Shown here: positions 35,142-45,880 of the stretch, in pieces
Numbering within the stretch: position 1 is the stretch's first letter
Layout of the letters: the number at the start of each line of letters is the position of its first letter
From: Myroides odoratus
GTDB taxonomy: Bacteria > Bacteroidota > Bacteroidia > Flavobacteriales > Flavobacteriaceae
Length of the DNA stretch: 64,000 bases
Reading direction: 5' to 3'
Assembly: GCF_001549985.1 (NCBI RefSeq)
Contig: NZ_LROZ01000006.1
Span: 167,779-231,778 of the forward strand
Program-made: the position numbers and the translations under genes
The notes under the pieces: model-generated
Told to the model about the DNA's origin: nothing
Seen by the model: only the letters and a program-made list of their open reading frames with translations
Database searches by the model: none

Positions 35142-35770
35142 TGGAAGTAAAAGTTTTAGATATTACAGGGAAAGATACTGGAAGAAAAGTTGAACTTTTA
35201 GATTCAGTATTCGGAATTGAGCCAAATAATCACGCAGTATATCTTGATGTTAAACAATATTTAGCAAATCAAAGACAAGGTACACATAAAGCTAAAGAAA
35301 GAGCTGAAATCTCTGGAAGTACGCGTAAGATTAAAAAGCAAAAAGGAACTGGAACGGCGAGAGCAGGAAGCATCAAGTCGCCAGTATTCAGAGGAGGAGG
35401 AAGAGTTTTCGGACCAAGACCAAGAAACTACTCTTTCAAATTGAATAAGAACTTAAAACGTTTGGCTAGAAAATCAGCGTTTTCAATTAAGGTTCGTGAA
35501 GAGAACTTAATCGTTTTAGAAAACTTTAACTTCGAAGCACCAAGCACTAAAAATTTCATTAGTGTATTGAAAGCTTTAGGGTTAGAAAATAAAAAATCTC
35601 TATTTGTGTTGGGTGAATCAAATAAAAATGTATATTTGTCATCACGCAATTTAGAGAAGGCTGCTGTTGTAACTAACTCAGAATTAAGTACTTACGCTAT
35701 TTTAAACGCGGGAAGCTTAGTCTTGACAGAGGGATCTGTGGCTGGAATTGTTGAAAATTTAAGCAAATAA
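35141..35770 (+). CDS. rplD: 50S ribosomal protein L4
   Basis: 23S rRNA-binding protein of 209 aa whose extended loop ([20 protein letters not shown]) lines the exit tunnel. In gamma-proteobacteria L4 also represses the S10 operon; the hairpin upstream of rplC makes a comparable role conceivable here, but that is inference. Translationally coupled to rplC. Confidence 0.99.
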   Translation: MEVKVLDITGKDTGRKVELLDSVFGIEPNNHAVYLDVKQYLANQRQGTHKAKERAEISGSTRKIKKQKGTGTARAGSIKSPVFRGGGRVFGPRPRNYSFKLNKNLKRLARKSAFSIKVREENLIVLENFNFEAPSTKNFISVLKALGLENKKSLFVLGESNKNVYLSSRNLEKAAVVTNSELSTYAILNAGSLVLTEGSVAGIVENLSK

Positions 35771-35777
35771 TAAGAAC

Positions 35778-36068
35778 ATGAGTGTTTTAATTAAGCCTAT
35801 AATTACAGAAAAAGTAACAAAAGACGGTGAAGTTTTTGGCCGTTATGGTTTCGTAGTTGATAGAAAAGCGAACAAAATTGAGATCAAAAAAGCAGTAGAA
35901 GCTACTTATGGTGTTAATGTTGTTAACGTAAATACTATGAACTATGGTGCTAAGCGTTCTGTTAAATATACAAAAAGCGGTATGATTAACGCTAAAACTA
36001 ATGCTTTCAAAAAAGCAATAGTTGAATTGAAAGAAGGAGATAATATAGACTTTTATTCAAATATCTAA
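35778..36068 (+). CDS. rplW: 50S ribosomal protein L23
   Basis: Exit-tunnel protein of 96 aa that docks trigger factor and SRP. It begins IKPIITEKVTKDGE and shows the family core YGFVVDRKANKIEIKKAVE and VNTMNYGAKRSVKYTKSG. It starts 7 bases after rplD and ends 6 bases before rplB. Confidence 0.98.
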   Translation: MSVLIKPIITEKVTKDGEVFGRYGFVVDRKANKIEIKKAVEATYGVNVVNVNTMNYGAKRSVKYTKSGMINAKTNAFKKAIVELKEGDNIDFYSNI

Positions 36069-36074
36069 TAAATA

Positions 36075-36899
36075 ATGTCAGTTAGAAAATTAAAACCTAT
36101 TACCCCAGGTCAGCGTTTTAGAGTTGTAAATAGTTTTGACGCTATAACAACTGATAAGCCGGAGCGTAGTTTACTAGCACCGAAAAAAAAATCTGGAGGT
36201 AGAAATAGTCAAGGAAAAATGACCATGCGCTACACAGGTGGTGGTCATAAACAAAGATATCGTATTGTCGATTTTAAAAGAACAAAAGAGGGAGTTCCTG
36301 CAGTTGTTAAAACAATCGAGTATGATCCAAACCGTTCAGCATTTATTTCATTACTTGCTTATGTGGATGGAGCTAAAACTTACGTTATCGCACAAGCTGG
36401 TCTTAAAGTTGGACAAACTGTAGTTTCAGGACCAGATGCATCACCTGAAGTAGGTAATGCAATGCCTTTAAGTAAAATTCCTTTAGGAACTGTTATTTCT
36501 TGTATTGAACTACGTCCTGGACAAGGAGCTGTAATTGCTCGTTCAGCTGGTACTTTCGCACAATTAGTAGCAAGAGATGGTAAGTATGCAACAATTAAAA
36601 TGCCTTCTGGTGAAGTGCGTTTAATTTTGTTAACTTGTATGGCTACTATTGGAGCTGTATCGAACCACGATCACCAATTAATCGTTTCTGGTAAAGCTGG
36701 TAGATCTAGATGGTTAGGTAGAAGACCTAGAACAAGAGCTGTAGCTATGAACCCGGTAGATCACCCAATGGGAGGTGGAGAAGGTCGTTCTTCTGGAGGA
36801 CATCCACGTTCAAGAAACGGGATGCCTGCTAAAGGTTATAGAACTCGTTCTAAAGTTAAGTCGAGTAACAAGTATATCGTTGAACGTAGAAAGAAATAA
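36075..36899 (+). CDS. rplB: 50S ribosomal protein L2
   Basis: Highly conserved peptidyl-transferase-centre protein of 274 aa. The C-terminal signature [19 protein letters not shown] contains the catalytic-region His; the N-terminal [19 protein letters not shown] and [15 protein letters not shown] segments are also intact. Lies between rplW and rpsS in the usual order. Confidence 0.99.
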   Translation: MSVRKLKPITPGQRFRVVNSFDAITTDKPERSLLAPKKKSGGRNSQGKMTMRYTGGGHKQRYRIVDFKRTKEGVPAVVKTIEYDPNRSAFISLLAYVDGAKTYVIAQAGLKVGQTVVSGPDASPEVGNAMPLSKIPLGTVISCIELRPGQGAVIARSAGTFAQLVARDGKYATIKMPSGEVRLILLTCMATIGAVSNHDHQLIVSGKAGRSRWLGRRPRTRAVAMNPVDHPMGGGEGRSSGGHPRSRNGMPAKGYRTRSKVKSSNKYIVERRKK

Positions 36900-36910
36900 A
36901 AGAGTAAGAC

Positions 36911-37189
36911 ATGGCACGTTCGTTAAAAAAAGGACCTTATGTTCACTTTAAATTAGAGAAGAAAGTTCTTAAAAATGTAGAGTCTGGAAATAAAGCTGTT
37001 ATCAAAACTTGGTCAAGAGCTTCTATGATTACTCCAGATTTCGTTGGACAGACTATCGCAGTACATAATGGTCGTCAATTTGTTCCTGTATATGTAACAG
37101 AGAACATGGTTGGACACAAATTAGGGGAATTTTCACCAACAAGATCGTTTAGAGGTCACGCTGGTGCAAAGAATAAAGGTAAAAAATAA
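36911..37189 (+). CDS. rpsS: 30S ribosomal protein S19
   Basis: Head protein of the small subunit, 92 aa. The start [18 protein letters not shown] and the signature [18 protein letters not shown] are present. It binds 16S rRNA together with S13. Located 11 bases after rplB. Confidence 0.99.
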   Translation: MARSLKKGPYVHFKLEKKVLKNVESGNKAVIKTWSRASMITPDFVGQTIAVHNGRQFVPVYVTENMVGHKLGEFSPTRSFRGHAGAKNKGKK

Positions 37190-37198
37190 TAAGAAGCT

Positions 37199-37609
37199 AT
37201 GGGAGTTCGTAAAAGAGAAAGAGCTGAGCAAATTAAAGAAGCTAATAAGCAGGTTGCTTTTGCTAAGCTAAACAATTGCCCTACTTCTCCAAGAAAAATG
37301 CGCTTAGTAGCGGATTTAGTAAGAGGACAGAAAGTAGAAAAAGCTCTAAATATATTGAAATTCAGCACAAAAGACGCTTCTCGTAACTTAGAGAAATTAC
37401 TTTTGTCTGCAATTGCAAACTGGCAAGCAAAAAACAGCGAAGAAAACATGGAAGAAGCTGGACTTTTTGTAAAAGAAATTAGAGTAGATGGAGGAATGAT
37501 GTTGAAAAGACTTCGTCCTGCACCTCAAGGAAGAGCACACAGAATAAGAAAACGTTCTAATCACGTGACAATCGTATTAGGATCTAATAATAACACACAA
37601 AGCAATTAA
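37199..37609 (+). CDS. rplV: 50S ribosomal protein L22
   Basis: Exit-tunnel protein of 136 aa. Conserved segments [20 protein letters not shown], the tunnel loop [20 protein letters not shown] and [19 protein letters not shown] are present. It is slightly longer than E. coli L22 (110 aa) owing to an N-terminal basic extension and a short Asn-rich tail. Confidence 0.99.
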   Translation: MGVRKRERAEQIKEANKQVAFAKLNNCPTSPRKMRLVADLVRGQKVEKALNILKFSTKDASRNLEKLLLSAIANWQAKNSEENMEEAGLFVKEIRVDGGMMLKRLRPAPQGRAHRIRKRSNHVTIVLGSNNNTQSN

Positions 37610-37617
37610 TAAACAGT

Positions 37618-38340
37618 ATGGGACAAAAAACTAATCCGATCGGGAATCGCCTTGGTATTATTAGAGGATGGGACTCAAACTGGTATGGTGGAAATGATTA
37701 CGGTGATAAAATCGCTGAGGATCACAAAATCAGAAAGTATATCCATGCTCGTTTATCAAAAGCTAGTGTATCTAAAGTAATCATTGAGAGAACTTTGAAA
37801 CTTGTAACCGTTACTATCACTACTGCTAGACCCGGTATCATTATCGGAAAAGGTGGACAAGAGGTAGACAAGTTGAAAGAGGAATTGAAAAAGATTACTG
37901 ATAAGGAAGTTCAAATCAATATCTTTGAAATTAAGAGACCTGAACTTGACGCGTTCTTAGTGGCTGCTAGTATCGCTCGTCAAATCGAAAACAGAATTTC
38001 TTACCGTAGAGCAATCCGTATGGCGATTGGAGCTGCGATGAGAATGAATGCTGAAGGAATCAAAGTAATGATTTCTGGTCGTTTGAATGGTGCTGAAATG
38101 GCACGTTCAGAATCTTTCAAAGAAGGAAGAATTCCATTATCTACTTTCAGAGCTGACATCGATTATGCACTTGCTGAAGCTCATACTACTTACGGTAGAA
38201 TGGGAATTAAAGTGTGGATCATGAAAGGTGAGGTTTACGGTAAAAGAGATCTTTCTCCGTTAGCTGGTATGGATAAAAAACAATCTAAATCGCCAGCAGG
38301 ATCTAGTAAAGGTAGACCTAACCAACGCAAAAGAAAGTAA
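37618..38340 (+). CDS. rpsC: 30S ribosomal protein S3
   Basis: mRNA-entry protein with helicase activity, 240 aa. The KH-2 domain carries [20 protein letters not shown]. The C-terminal signature [14 protein letters not shown] and [20 protein letters not shown] are present. The tail is basic ([11 protein letters not shown]). 9 bases after rplV. Confidence 0.99.
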   Translation: MGQKTNPIGNRLGIIRGWDSNWYGGNDYGDKIAEDHKIRKYIHARLSKASVSKVIIERTLKLVTVTITTARPGIIIGKGGQEVDKLKEELKKITDKEVQINIFEIKRPELDAFLVAASIARQIENRISYRRAIRMAIGAAMRMNAEGIKVMISGRLNGAEMARSESFKEGRIPLSTFRADIDYALAEAHTTYGRMGIKVWIMKGEVYGKRDLSPLAGMDKKQSKSPAGSSKGRPNQRKRK

Positions 38341-38358
38341 TTTTTAAACTGAAGAAAA

Positions 38359-38778
38359 ATGTTACAGCCTAAAAGAACAAAATACCGTAAGGTACAGAAA
38401 GGTAAGATGAAAGGGATTTCCCAAAGAGGGCATGAACTTTCTAATGGGATGTTCGGAATTAAATCTTTAGATTCAGCATTTATCACTTCTCGTCAAATCG
38501 AGGCTGCACGTATCGCTGCAACTCGTTTCATGAAACGTGAAGGACAATTATGGATCAAGATTTTCCCAGACAAACCAATCACTAAGAAGCCTCTTGAAGT
38601 GCGTATGGGTAAAGGTAAAGGTGCAGTAGAATACTGGGTTGCTGTGGTAAAACCAGGAAAAATAATGTTTGAGGTTGGTGGTGTTCCACTATCTGTAGCA
38701 AAAGAAGCATTACGCTTAGCTGCTCAAAAACTTCCTGTGAAAACAAAATTTATAATTGCTAGAGATTTCGAAGCATAA
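38359..38778 (+). CDS. rplP: 50S ribosomal protein L16
   Basis: A-site-proximal large-subunit protein, 139 aa. It begins [19 protein letters not shown] and has the signatures [20 protein letters not shown] and [19 protein letters not shown]. Position between rpsC and rpmC is canonical. Confidence 0.99.
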   Translation: MLQPKRTKYRKVQKGKMKGISQRGHELSNGMFGIKSLDSAFITSRQIEAARIAATRFMKREGQLWIKIFPDKPITKKPLEVRMGKGKGAVEYWVAVVKPGKIMFEVGGVPLSVAKEALRLAAQKLPVKTKFIIARDFEA

Positions 38779-38790
38779 TAGAAATTTATC

Positions 38791-38982
38791 ATGAAACAAT
38801 CTGAAATAGTAAACCTATCTGTAGCTGATTTACAAGAGCAATTAAAAGAGTTGACTAACGCATTAAATAGCTTAAAAGCTACTCATGCAATTTCTCCAAT
38901 CGAGAATCCTCTTCAAATCAGAAAGGTGAGAAGAACAATTGCTAGAGTGAATACTGAGCTAAGCAAAAGAGAGTTACAATAA
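38791..38982 (+). CDS. rpmC: 50S ribosomal protein L29
   Basis: Two-helix protein at the exit tunnel, 63 aa. The family pattern is seen in [20 protein letters not shown] and [19 protein letters not shown]. 12 bases after rplP and 17 before rpsQ. Confidence 0.97.
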   Translation: MKQSEIVNLSVADLQEQLKELTNALNSLKATHAISPIENPLQIRKVRRTIARVNTELSKRELQ

Positions 38983-38999
38983 TTGTATTCTGCCAAAAG

Positions 39000-39257
39000 A
39001 TGGAAAATAGAAAAGAAAGAAAAGAAAGAATAGGTGTTGTTACTAGTAACAAAATGGAGAAATCTATTGTTGTTTCTGAAGTAAAAAAAGTAAAACACCC
39101 ATTATATGGAAAGTTCGTGAAGCAAACTAAAAAATATGTGGCTCACGACGAAACGAACAACTGCAACATTGGTGATACAGTTAGAATTATGGAGACTCGT
39201 CCATTATCTAAATCAAAATGTTGGAGATTAGTTGAAATCATTGAAAGAGCGAAATAA
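39000..39257 (+). CDS. rpsQ: 30S ribosomal protein S17
   Basis: OB-fold 16S rRNA-binding protein, 85 aa. Characteristic segments are [20 protein letters not shown], the [19 protein letters not shown] stretch and the signature [20 protein letters not shown]. Two bases separate it from rplN. Confidence 0.98.
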   Translation: MENRKERKERIGVVTSNKMEKSIVVSEVKKVKHPLYGKFVKQTKKYVAHDETNNCNIGDTVRIMETRPLSKSKCWRLVEIIERAK

Positions 39258-39259
39258 TT

Positions 39260-39628
39260 ATGGTACAACAAGAATCTAGACTTAAAGTAGCAGATAACAC
39301 GGGAGCAAAAGAGGTTTTGACTATCCGTGTATTAGGTGGGACAAAGCGTCGTTACGCTTCAGTAGGGGATAAAATTGTAGTAAGTATCAAAGACGCAACT
39401 CCAAACGGAAGTGTGAAAAAAGGTACTGTTTCTACTGCTGTAGTTGTTCGCACTAAAAAAGAGGTTAGAAGAGCTGATGGATCATACATTAGATTCGATG
39501 ATAACGCTTGCGTATTGTTAAATGCTGCAGGTGAAATGAAAGGAACTCGTGTTTTTGGACCAGTAGCAAGAGAACTTCGTGAAAAACAATTCATGAAAAT
39601 TGTATCATTAGCACCTGAGGTGTTGTAA
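39260..39628 (+). CDS. rplN: 50S ribosomal protein L14
   Basis: Large-subunit interface protein of 122 aa, the binding site of the silencing factor RsfS. It begins [19 protein letters not shown]; the family segment [20 protein letters not shown] and the [14 protein letters not shown] motif are intact. Confidence 0.99.
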   Translation: MVQQESRLKVADNTGAKEVLTIRVLGGTKRRYASVGDKIVVSIKDATPNGSVKKGTVSTAVVVRTKKEVRRADGSYIRFDDNACVLLNAAGEMKGTRVFGPVARELREKQFMKIVSLAPEVL

Positions 39629-39640
39629 TTCGTTCTAAAC

Positions 39641-39958
39641 ATGATTAAGCTAAAGATAAAAACAGGAGATACTGTACGTGTTATCGCTGGAGATCACAAA
39701 GGATCTGAAGGAAAAATCGTACGTGTATTACGCGAAAAGAACAAAGCTATTGTTGAAGGGGTAAACATCATTTCTAAGCATGTTAAGCCTAGTGCTACTA
39801 ACCCTCAAGGTGGTATTGTTAAAAAAGAGGCTCCTATCCACATTTCTAATTTAGCGATCGTAGATCCTAAAACAAATGATACTACGAAAGTAGCGATCCA
39901 AAGAAATGAAAATGGAAAAAATGTAAGAGTTTCTAAAAAATCAAATCAAGTATTATAG
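39641..39958 (+). CDS. rplX: 50S ribosomal protein L24
   Basis: KOW-domain assembly initiator, 105 aa. The KOW motif is [20 protein letters not shown], followed by [20 protein letters not shown]. Close spacing with rplN (12 bases) and rplE (2 bases). Confidence 0.99.
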   Translation: MIKLKIKTGDTVRVIAGDHKGSEGKIVRVLREKNKAIVEGVNIISKHVKPSATNPQGGIVKKEAPIHISNLAIVDPKTNDTTKVAIQRNENGKNVRVSKKSNQVL

Positions 39959-39960
39959 TT

Positions 39961-40512
39961 ATGGCTTATATACCAAGACTTAAAGAAGAATATAGTAGCA
40001 GAGTGATCTCTGCTCTTAAAGAGGAGTTTGGATACAAGAACATTATGCAAGTTCCTAAACTTGAGAAAATTGTTGTTAGCCGTGGTGTTGGTGCAGCTGT
40101 ATCTGACAAAAAATTAGTTGATTACGCAGTAGAGGAATTAACTAAAATTACAGGACAAAAAGCAGTAGCTACTATTTCTAAGAAAGACGTTGCTTCTTTC
40201 AAATTGAGAAAAGGAATGCCAATTGGAGCTAAAGTTACTTTACGTGGAGAAAGAATGTATGAATTCTTAGACCGTTTAGTTACTTCTGCTTTACCACGAG
40301 TGAGAGATTTCTCTGGTATCAAATCTGATGGATTCGACGGTAGAGGAAATTATAACTTAGGTGTAACTGAGCAAATTATTTTCCCTGAAATCAATATTGA
40401 TAAAGTAAACAAAATCGCTGGTTTTGATATTACGTTTGTAACATCTGCTAACACAGATAAAGAAGCAAAATCTTTACTAGTTGAATTAGGATTACCTTTT
40501 AAAAAGAATTAA
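39961..40512 (+). CDS. rplE: 50S ribosomal protein L5
   Basis: 5S rRNA-binding protein of the central protuberance, 183 aa. The family signature is [20 protein letters not shown]; the P-site loop segment [20 protein letters not shown] and the [19 protein letters not shown] stretch are present. Confidence 0.99.
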   Translation: MAYIPRLKEEYSSRVISALKEEFGYKNIMQVPKLEKIVVSRGVGAAVSDKKLVDYAVEELTKITGQKAVATISKKDVASFKLRKGMPIGAKVTLRGERMYEFLDRLVTSALPRVRDFSGIKSDGFDGRGNYNLGVTEQIIFPEINIDKVNKIAGFDITFVTSANTDKEAKSLLVELGLPFKKN

Positions 40513-40517
40513 GAGTT

Positions 40518-40787
40518 ATGGCTAAAGAATCAATGAAAGCCCGTGAGGTTAAAAGACAAGCATTAGTAGCTAAATATGCGGATAAAAGAAAAGCTCTTTT
40601 AGAGGCTGGTGACTACGAAGGGTTACAAAAATTACCTAAAAATGCTTCTCCTGTGCGTTTACACAACAGATGTAAATTAACTGGAAGACCTAGAGGGTAT
40701 ATGCGTCAATTCGGTATTTCTCGTGTTACTTTCCGTGAGATGGCTAACCAAGGGTTGATACCAGGAGTTAAAAAGGCAAGTTGGTAA
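40518..40787 (+). CDS. rpsN: 30S ribosomal protein S14, zinc-free long form
   Basis: Head protein of 89 aa. The C-terminal signature [20 protein letters not shown] is clear. It is the long C-minus type: the CxxC...CxxC zinc knuckle of the short (about 61 aa) form is missing, leaving a single Cys. It therefore does not require zinc. 5 bases after rplE. Confidence 0.98.
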   Translation: MAKESMKAREVKRQALVAKYADKRKALLEAGDYEGLQKLPKNASPVRLHNRCKLTGRPRGYMRQFGISRVTFREMANQGLIPGVKKASW

Positions 40788-40809
40788 TTAAGATTTAAAG
40801 GTAAAAACA

Positions 40810-41208
40810 ATGTATACAGATCCAATAGCAGATTTCCTTACAAGAATTAGAAATGCTGTGCGTGCAAACCACAAAGTGGTAGAGATCCCAGCATCTAACT
40901 TCAAAAAAGAAATCACGAAAATTTTATTCGATCAAGGATATATCTTAAGCTATAAATTTGATGATAGTACAGTTCAAGGTACAATCAAAATAGCTTTGAA
41001 ATACGATAAAGACACAAAAGAGTCTGTGATTAGAGATATCCAAAGAATTAGTAAACCAGGTTTGCGTAAATACGCTTCTGCAACTGACCTTCCAAGAATC
41101 TTAAACGGTTTAGGAATTGCGATTGTTTCAACATCAAAAGGATTGATGACTGGAAAACAAGCAAAACAATTGAATGTTGGTGGTGAAGTAGTTTGTTACG
41201 TATACTAA
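40810..41208 (+). CDS. rpsH: 30S ribosomal protein S8
   Basis: Central-domain organiser of 16S rRNA, 132 aa. It begins [20 protein letters not shown] and ends with the family signature [18 protein letters not shown]. In E. coli S8 represses the spc operon by binding near rplE; no such structure was looked for beyond inspection. Confidence 0.99.
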   Translation: MYTDPIADFLTRIRNAVRANHKVVEIPASNFKKEITKILFDQGYILSYKFDDSTVQGTIKIALKYDKDTKESVIRDIQRISKPGLRKYASATDLPRILNGLGIAIVSTSKGLMTGKQAKQLNVGGEVVCYVY

Positions 41209-41225
41209 TTTAAAAAGACTAAGAA

Positions 41226-41768
41226 ATGTCAAGAATAGGAAAAAGTCCGATAACAATTCCTGCTGGTGTAACAGTTGATGTTCAAGAAGGCGTTATTGTT
41301 GTTAAAGGTAAATTAGGAGAGCTTACTCAGAAATTCGATACAGTTAGTGTTAAAGTAGAAGATAATCAAGTTGTTGTAGAAAGATCATCTGACGATAAAG
41401 ATGAAAGAGCTAAACACGGATTATACCGTAGCTTAATTAACAATATGATTACTGGTGTTTCTGAAGGATTTACTGTAACTTTAGAGTTTGTAGGGGTAGG
41501 TTACCGTGCTTCAAACCAAGGGCAAAAGCTAGACTTAGCTTTAGGATTCTCTCACAATATCGTGATGGATATCGCTCCTGAAGTTGTAGTTGAAACAATA
41601 TCAGAAAAAGGGAAAAACCCTCTAGTAAAATTAACTTCTTACGACAAACAATTAGTAGGTCAAGTAGCTGCAAAAATCCGTTCTTTCCGTAAGCCAGAGC
41701 CTTACAAAGGAAAAGGAATCAAGTTTGTAGGTGAGGAATTAAGAAGAAAAGCAGGTAAATCAGCTTAA
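41226..41768 (+). CDS. rplF: 50S ribosomal protein L6
   Basis: Two-domain large-subunit protein near the factor-binding site, 180 aa. Segments [19 protein letters not shown] and the C-terminal signature [20 protein letters not shown] are conserved. 18 bases after rpsH. Confidence 0.99.
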   Translation: MSRIGKSPITIPAGVTVDVQEGVIVVKGKLGELTQKFDTVSVKVEDNQVVVERSSDDKDERAKHGLYRSLINNMITGVSEGFTVTLEFVGVGYRASNQGQKLDLALGFSHNIVMDIAPEVVVETISEKGKNPLVKLTSYDKQLVGQVAAKIRSFRKPEPYKGKGIKFVGEELRRKAGKSA

Positions 41769-41779
41769 AAATTAAGACT

Positions 41780-42130
41780 ATGTCATTAACAAAATCTGAA
41801 AGAAGACAACGTATAAAGTTCAGAATTAGAAAGACAGTTAGCGGTACACCTGCTAGAACTAGACTTTCTGTATTCAGAAGTAATAAAGAAATCTATGCAC
41901 AAATCATAGATGACGTAAATGGAGTAACTTTAGTGTCAGCATCGTCAAGAGAAGCTGGGATAACAAGAGGAACCAATGTTGAAACTGCTGCATCGGTTGG
42001 AAAACTAATCGCAGAGAAAGCTTTAAAAGCAGGTATCGAAACTGTATCTTTTGATAGAAACGGTTATTTATACCACGGACGTGTTAAATCATTAGCAGAC
42101 GGCGCTAGAGAAGCTGGATTAAAATTCTAA
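41780..42130 (+). CDS. rplR: 50S ribosomal protein L18
   Basis: 5S rRNA-binding protein of 116 aa. Family segments are [20 protein letters not shown], the [20 protein letters not shown] stretch and the end [18 protein letters not shown]. 12 bases after rplF and 7 before rpsE. Confidence 0.99.
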   Translation: MSLTKSERRQRIKFRIRKTVSGTPARTRLSVFRSNKEIYAQIIDDVNGVTLVSASSREAGITRGTNVETAASVGKLIAEKALKAGIETVSFDRNGYLYHGRVKSLADGAREAGLKF

Positions 42131-42136
42131 TTAGTT

Positions 42137-42661
42137 ATGTATCAAAATTATAAAAACGTAGAATTTGTAAAACCAAGCGGTCTTGATTTAAAAGATCGTT
42201 TGGTTAGTGTTAACCGTGTTACTAAAGTAACAAAAGGGGGAAGAGCTTTTGGTTTTTCTGCTGTTGTTGTAGTAGGTGACGAAAACGGTGTAGTGGGTCA
42301 CGGTTTAGGTAAATCTAAAGATGTATCTGAGGCTATTGCTAAAGCAGTTGAAGATGCTAAGAAAAACTTAGTTAAAGTTCCATTAAACGGACATACTATT
42401 CCGCACGAACAAAAAGGTAAATTCAGTGGAGCGCGTGTATTGTTGATGCCAGCATCATTAGGTACGGGAGTTATTGCTGGAGGTTCTGTGAGAGCGGTAG
42501 TTGAAGCTGTAGGAATTACAGATTTATTATCTAAGTCTCAAGGTTCTTCGAATCCACATAACGTGGTGAAAGCTACTTTCGATGCTTTATTACGATTAAG
42601 AAGTGCTTCTACAGTTGCAAAACAAAGAGGAATTTCTTTAGAAAAAGTATTTAAAGGTTAA
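42137..42661 (+). CDS. rpsE: 30S ribosomal protein S5
   Basis: Fidelity protein at the mRNA entry, 174 aa. The double-stranded-RNA-binding-like core has [20 protein letters not shown] and [20 protein letters not shown]; the C-terminal part has [19 protein letters not shown]. No spectinomycin-site change is obvious. Confidence 0.99.
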   Translation: MYQNYKNVEFVKPSGLDLKDRLVSVNRVTKVTKGGRAFGFSAVVVVGDENGVVGHGLGKSKDVSEAIAKAVEDAKKNLVKVPLNGHTIPHEQKGKFSGARVLLMPASLGTGVIAGGSVRAVVEAVGITDLLSKSQGSSNPHNVVKATFDALLRLRSASTVAKQRGISLEKVFKG

Positions 42662-42672
42662 TTTGAAAGATT

Positions 42673-42855
42673 ATGTCGAAAATCAAAATAAAACAAGTAA
42701 AAAGCCAAATTAAATGTCCTCTTAACCAAAAGAGAACATTAGAGGCTTTAGGACTTCGTAAGATTGGTCAAGTAGTTGAACATGATGCTTCTACTGCAAT
42801 CTTAGGAATGGTAAATAAAGTTCAACACTTAGTTTCTGTAGAAGAAATTAAATAA
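42673..42855 (+). CDS. rpmD: 50S ribosomal protein L30
   Basis: Small large-subunit protein of 60 aa. Family pattern VKSQIKCPLNQKRTLEALGL and HDASTAILGMVNKVQHLVSV is clear. Lies in the usual place between rpsE and rplO. Confidence 0.98.
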   Translation: MSKIKIKQVKSQIKCPLNQKRTLEALGLRKIGQVVEHDASTAILGMVNKVQHLVSVEEIK

Positions 42856-42867
42856 TATTCGCAATAG

Positions 42868-43320
42868 ATGAATTTAAGTAATTTACAACCAGCAAACGGT
42901 TCAGTACACAACCAAAACAAACGTGTTGGTCGTGGTGAAGGTTCTGGAAAAGGAGGAACTTCTACAAAAGGACATAAAGGTGCTAAATCACGTTCAGGTT
43001 ATTCGAAAAAGATCGGATTTGAAGGAGGGCAAATGCCACTTCAAAGACGTGTACCTAAATTCGGTTTCAAAAACATTAACAGAGTTGAGTACGCTGTAAT
43101 TAACTTAGAGGCTTTACAAGGTCTTGTTGATAGCGGAAAAGTAACTGATACTGTAGATTTTTCTCAATTAGTTGATTTAGGATTAGCTACTAAAAACAGT
43201 TTAGTTAAGGTTTTAGGACGTGGAGAGCTAAAAGCAAAATTAAAAGTTTCTGCTCATAAATTTTCAGCTTCTGCCCAAGCAGCTATCGAAGCAGCAGGAG
43301 GAGAAGTTGTAACGTTATAA
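42868..43320 (+). CDS. rplO: 50S ribosomal protein L15
   Basis: Late-assembly large-subunit protein of 150 aa. The Gly/Lys-rich N-terminus (GRGEGSGKGGTSTKGHKG) and the family core GFEGGQMPLQRRVPKFGF are typical. It is followed by secY after 16 bases, the standard spc order. Confidence 0.99.
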   Translation: MNLSNLQPANGSVHNQNKRVGRGEGSGKGGTSTKGHKGAKSRSGYSKKIGFEGGQMPLQRRVPKFGFKNINRVEYAVINLEALQGLVDSGKVTDTVDFSQLVDLGLATKNSLVKVLGRGELKAKLKVSAHKFSASAQAAIEAAGGEVVTL

Positions 43321-43336
43321 AATCTTAGTGAACAGG

Positions 43337-44683
43337 ATGAAGAAGTTTTTTGAAACATTAGCCAGTATCTGGAAAATTGAAGAGTTAAAAAATAAAATCT
43401 TAATCACATTAGGACTATTACTTGTGTACCGTTTCGGTACACAAGTAACTCTACCAGGTATTGATGCAACGAAATTGCAAGCGTTGACTGATCAAACGGA
43501 TCAAGGAATCGGATGGTTAATTAACGTTTTTACAGGTGGTGCATTTGCACAGGCATCTGTTTTTGCTTTAGGTATTATGCCTTACATTTCTGCTTCCATT
43601 GTGGTGCAGCTGATGGGAATTGCGGTTCCTTATCTGCAAAAATTACAAAATGATGGAGAAAGCGGTAGAAAGAAAATGAATCAAATTACAAGATGGTTAA
43701 CTATCGGTATTACCTTATTACAAGGACCTAGTTACATTTATAACTTGTATGTGCAATTGCCATCAGATGCATTTTTGCTAGGTTTTAATTCTTTCTCATT
43801 CTTGTTTTCTTCAGTAATGATACTAACTGCCGGAACTATCTTTGCCATGTGGTTAGGAGAAAAAATTACTGATAAAGGGATTGGAAATGGTATTTCGTTA
43901 TTAATTATGGTTGGTATTATTGCAAGACTTCCAATGTCTTTCATCCAAGAATTCCAATCACGTATTACAGAAAATAACGGAGGACCAATGTTAGTTGTTA
44001 TTGAAGTAATTTTATGGTTATTGATTATCGTAGCTTGTATCTATTTGACATTAGCTGTACGAAGAATTCCAGTACAATACGCTCGTAGAAGCACTTCTGG
44101 AACGTATGATCAATCCATGTTAGGAGGAAACCGTCAATGGATTCCTTTGAAACTAAATGCTTCAGGAGTTATGCCAATTATCTTCGCGCAAGCGATTATG
44201 TTTGTGCCTGCTGCTGTAGCTGGTTTGTCAACTTCGGATACTGCAAAATCAATTAGTAATACATTCCACAATGTATTTGGTTGGGAGTATAATTTACTTT
44301 TTGCTTTATTAATCATTATTTTTACGTACTTTTACACCGCGATTACAGTACCTACTAATAAAATGGCAGATGACTTGAAGCGAAGTGGTGGTTTTATTCC
44401 AGGGGTTAAACCTGGTTCAGAGACTGCAGATTTCTTAGATAGAATTATGTCATTGATCACTTTTCCTGGGTCTTTATATCTTGCAATCATTGCTGTTTTT
44501 CCAGCAATCATTGTAAGCATCTTAGGGGTTCAACAAGGATGGGCGATGTTTTATGGTGGTACTTCACTATTAATTATGGTAAGTGTTGTAATTGATACAA
44601 TCCAACAAGTTAACTCATATCTATTAAACAAACAGTATGATAGTATGATGACAAGTGGTAAAAATAGAAGAGCGACAGCTTAA
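43337..44683 (+). CDS. secY: Preprotein translocase subunit SecY
   Basis: Central channel of the Sec translocon, 448 aa from the ATG at 43337 with about ten membrane helices. Signatures are [14 protein letters not shown] in TM1/plug, the TM2 motif [15 protein letters not shown], and the cytoplasmic loop [10 protein letters not shown] needed for SecA/ribosome contact. A GTG at 43328 would add only three residues (MNR) and is less likely than the ATG that matches the usual MKKF start. It serves as the export route for the many signal-peptide proteins in this window. Confidence 0.97.
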   Translation: MKKFFETLASIWKIEELKNKILITLGLLLVYRFGTQVTLPGIDATKLQALTDQTDQGIGWLINVFTGGAFAQASVFALGIMPYISASIVVQLMGIAVPYLQKLQNDGESGRKKMNQITRWLTIGITLLQGPSYIYNLYVQLPSDAFLLGFNSFSFLFSSVMILTAGTIFAMWLGEKITDKGIGNGISLLIMVGIIARLPMSFIQEFQSRITENNGGPMLVVIEVILWLLIIVACIYLTLAVRRIPVQYARRSTSGTYDQSMLGGNRQWIPLKLNASGVMPIIFAQAIMFVPAAVAGLSTSDTAKSISNTFHNVFGWEYNLLFALLIIIFTYFYTAITVPTNKMADDLKRSGGFIPGVKPGSETADFLDRIMSLITFPGSLYLAIIAVFPAIIVSILGVQQGWAMFYGGTSLLIMVSVVIDTIQQVNSYLLNKQYDSMMTSGKNRRATA

Positions 44684-44688
44684 ATTTT

Positions 44689-44904
44689 ATGGCAAAACAA
44701 TCAGCAATAGAACAAGACGGAGCAATAATCGAAGCATTGTCTAATGCAATGTTCCGTGTAGAATTAGAAAATGGTCACGTTGTTATCGCGCACATCTCAG
44801 GTAAAATGCGTATGCACTACATTAAGTTGTTGCCTGGTGATAGAGTGAAACTGGAAATGAGTCCATATGACTTGACCAAAGCAAGAATTACTTATAGATA
44901 TTAA
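44689..44904 (+). CDS. infA: Translation initiation factor IF-1
   Basis: OB-fold initiation factor of 71 aa that blocks the A site of the 30S subunit. The family pattern [19 protein letters not shown], then [18 protein letters not shown] and [11 protein letters not shown] is complete. 5 bases after secY. Confidence 0.98.
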   Translation: MAKQSAIEQDGAIIEALSNAMFRVELENGHVVIAHISGKMRMHYIKLLPGDRVKLEMSPYDLTKARITYRY

Positions 44905-44917
44905 AGAGGCTATTAAA

Positions 44918-45034
44918 ATGAAAGTAAGAGCATCAGTTAAAAAAAGAAGTGCCGAGTGCATCATAGTACGTAGAAAAGGTAGACTTTACGTTATTAATAA
45001 AAAGAATCCTAGATTTAAACAAAGACAAGGATAA
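44918..45034 (+). CDS. rpmJ: 50S ribosomal protein L36, zinc-free form
   Basis: A 38-codon gene between infA and rpsM. The product begins [20 protein letters not shown] and ends NPRFKQRQG, the L36 frame. The zinc ligands of the usual form (CxxC, Cys, His) are lost except for one Cys, so this is the C-minus type. It begins 13 bases after infA and ends 2 bases before rpsM. Confidence 0.97.
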
Positions 45035-45036
45035 TT

Positions 45037-45411
45037 ATGGCAAGAATCGCAGGGGTAGACATACCTAAATACAAAAGAGGAGTTATTGCTTTAACTTATA
45101 TCTTCGGGATTGGTTCTAGTAGAGCTAAAGAAATTTTAGCAACAGCTAATGTTGATGAAGATAAGAAAGTACAAGATTGGAATGATGACGAGATCGGAGC
45201 TATCCGTGAAGCAGTAAGTCATTTCAAAATTGAAGGTGAATTACGTTCAGAGATTTCTTTAAACATCAAACGTTTAATGGATATCGGTTGTTACAGAGGA
45301 ATCCGTCATAGAACTGGACTTCCATTAAGAGGACAAAGAACGAAGAATAACTCGAGAACGAGAAAAGGTAAAAGAAAAACTGTTGCTAACAAGAAAAAAG
45401 CAACTAAATAA
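45037..45411 (+). CDS. rpsM: 30S ribosomal protein S13
   Basis: Head protein that contacts the large subunit and P-site tRNA, 124 aa. It begins [20 protein letters not shown] and contains the signature [20 protein letters not shown] followed by a basic tail. Opens the alpha-type group. Confidence 0.99.
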   Translation: MARIAGVDIPKYKRGVIALTYIFGIGSSRAKEILATANVDEDKKVQDWNDDEIGAIREAVSHFKIEGELRSEISLNIKRLMDIGCYRGIRHRTGLPLRGQRTKNNSRTRKGKRKTVANKKKATK

Positions 45412-45422
45412 TAAGTAGTAAT

Positions 45423-45806
45423 ATGGCTAAAGCGAATACAAAAAAGCGTAAAGTTGTTGTAGAAACAACAGGTGAAGCTCATATTAATGCAACATTCAAC
45501 AATATCATTATTTCTTTGACTAACAAGAAAGGTGAAGTAATCTCTTGGTCGTCTGCAGGTAAAATGGGATTCAGAGGTTCTAAAAAGAACACTCCGTATG
45601 CTGCTCAGATGGCTGCTGAAGATTGTGGTAGAGTTGCACTTGAGGCAGGATTGAAAAAAGTAAAAGTTTATGTTAAAGGTCCAGGAAACGGAAGAGAATC
45701 TGCAATCAGATCTTTACATAATGGTGGAATCGAAGTAACTGAGATTATCGATATTACTCCAATCCCACACAACGGATGTCGTCCTCCTAAGAGAAGAAGA
45801 GTTTAA
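45423..45806 (+). CDS. rpsK: 30S ribosomal protein S11
   Basis: Platform protein of the small subunit, 127 aa. Core segments are [20 protein letters not shown], the [20 protein letters not shown] stretch and the end [18 protein letters not shown]. After it comes a terminator-like leader rather than the usual short gap. Confidence 0.99.
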   Translation: MAKANTKKRKVVVETTGEAHINATFNNIIISLTNKKGEVISWSSAGKMGFRGSKKNTPYAAQMAAEDCGRVALEAGLKKVKVYVKGPGNGRESAIRSLHNGGIEVTEIIDITPIPHNGCRPPKRRRV

Positions 45807-45820
45807 TTTATAGTATAACC

Positions 45821-45880
45821 AAAGGTAGGATAGATTATCGGAGGAAAGTGACCTGAATTCATAATCCCTACCTTTTTTTT
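45821..45880 (+). promoter_or_regulatory. Structured terminator-like leader before rpsD (candidate S4 attenuator)
   Basis: Bases 45821-45829 (AAAGGTAGG) pair with 45867-45875 (CCTACCTTT). After a 3-nt ATA bulge, GATTAT (45833-45838) pairs with ATAATC (45861-45866), and an apical AGG/CCT stem is possible. Eight T run from 45873 to 45880. No promoter is seen in the remaining 10 bases before the rpsD ATG, so rpsD-rpoA-rplQ probably depends on read-through. Confidence 0.75.
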
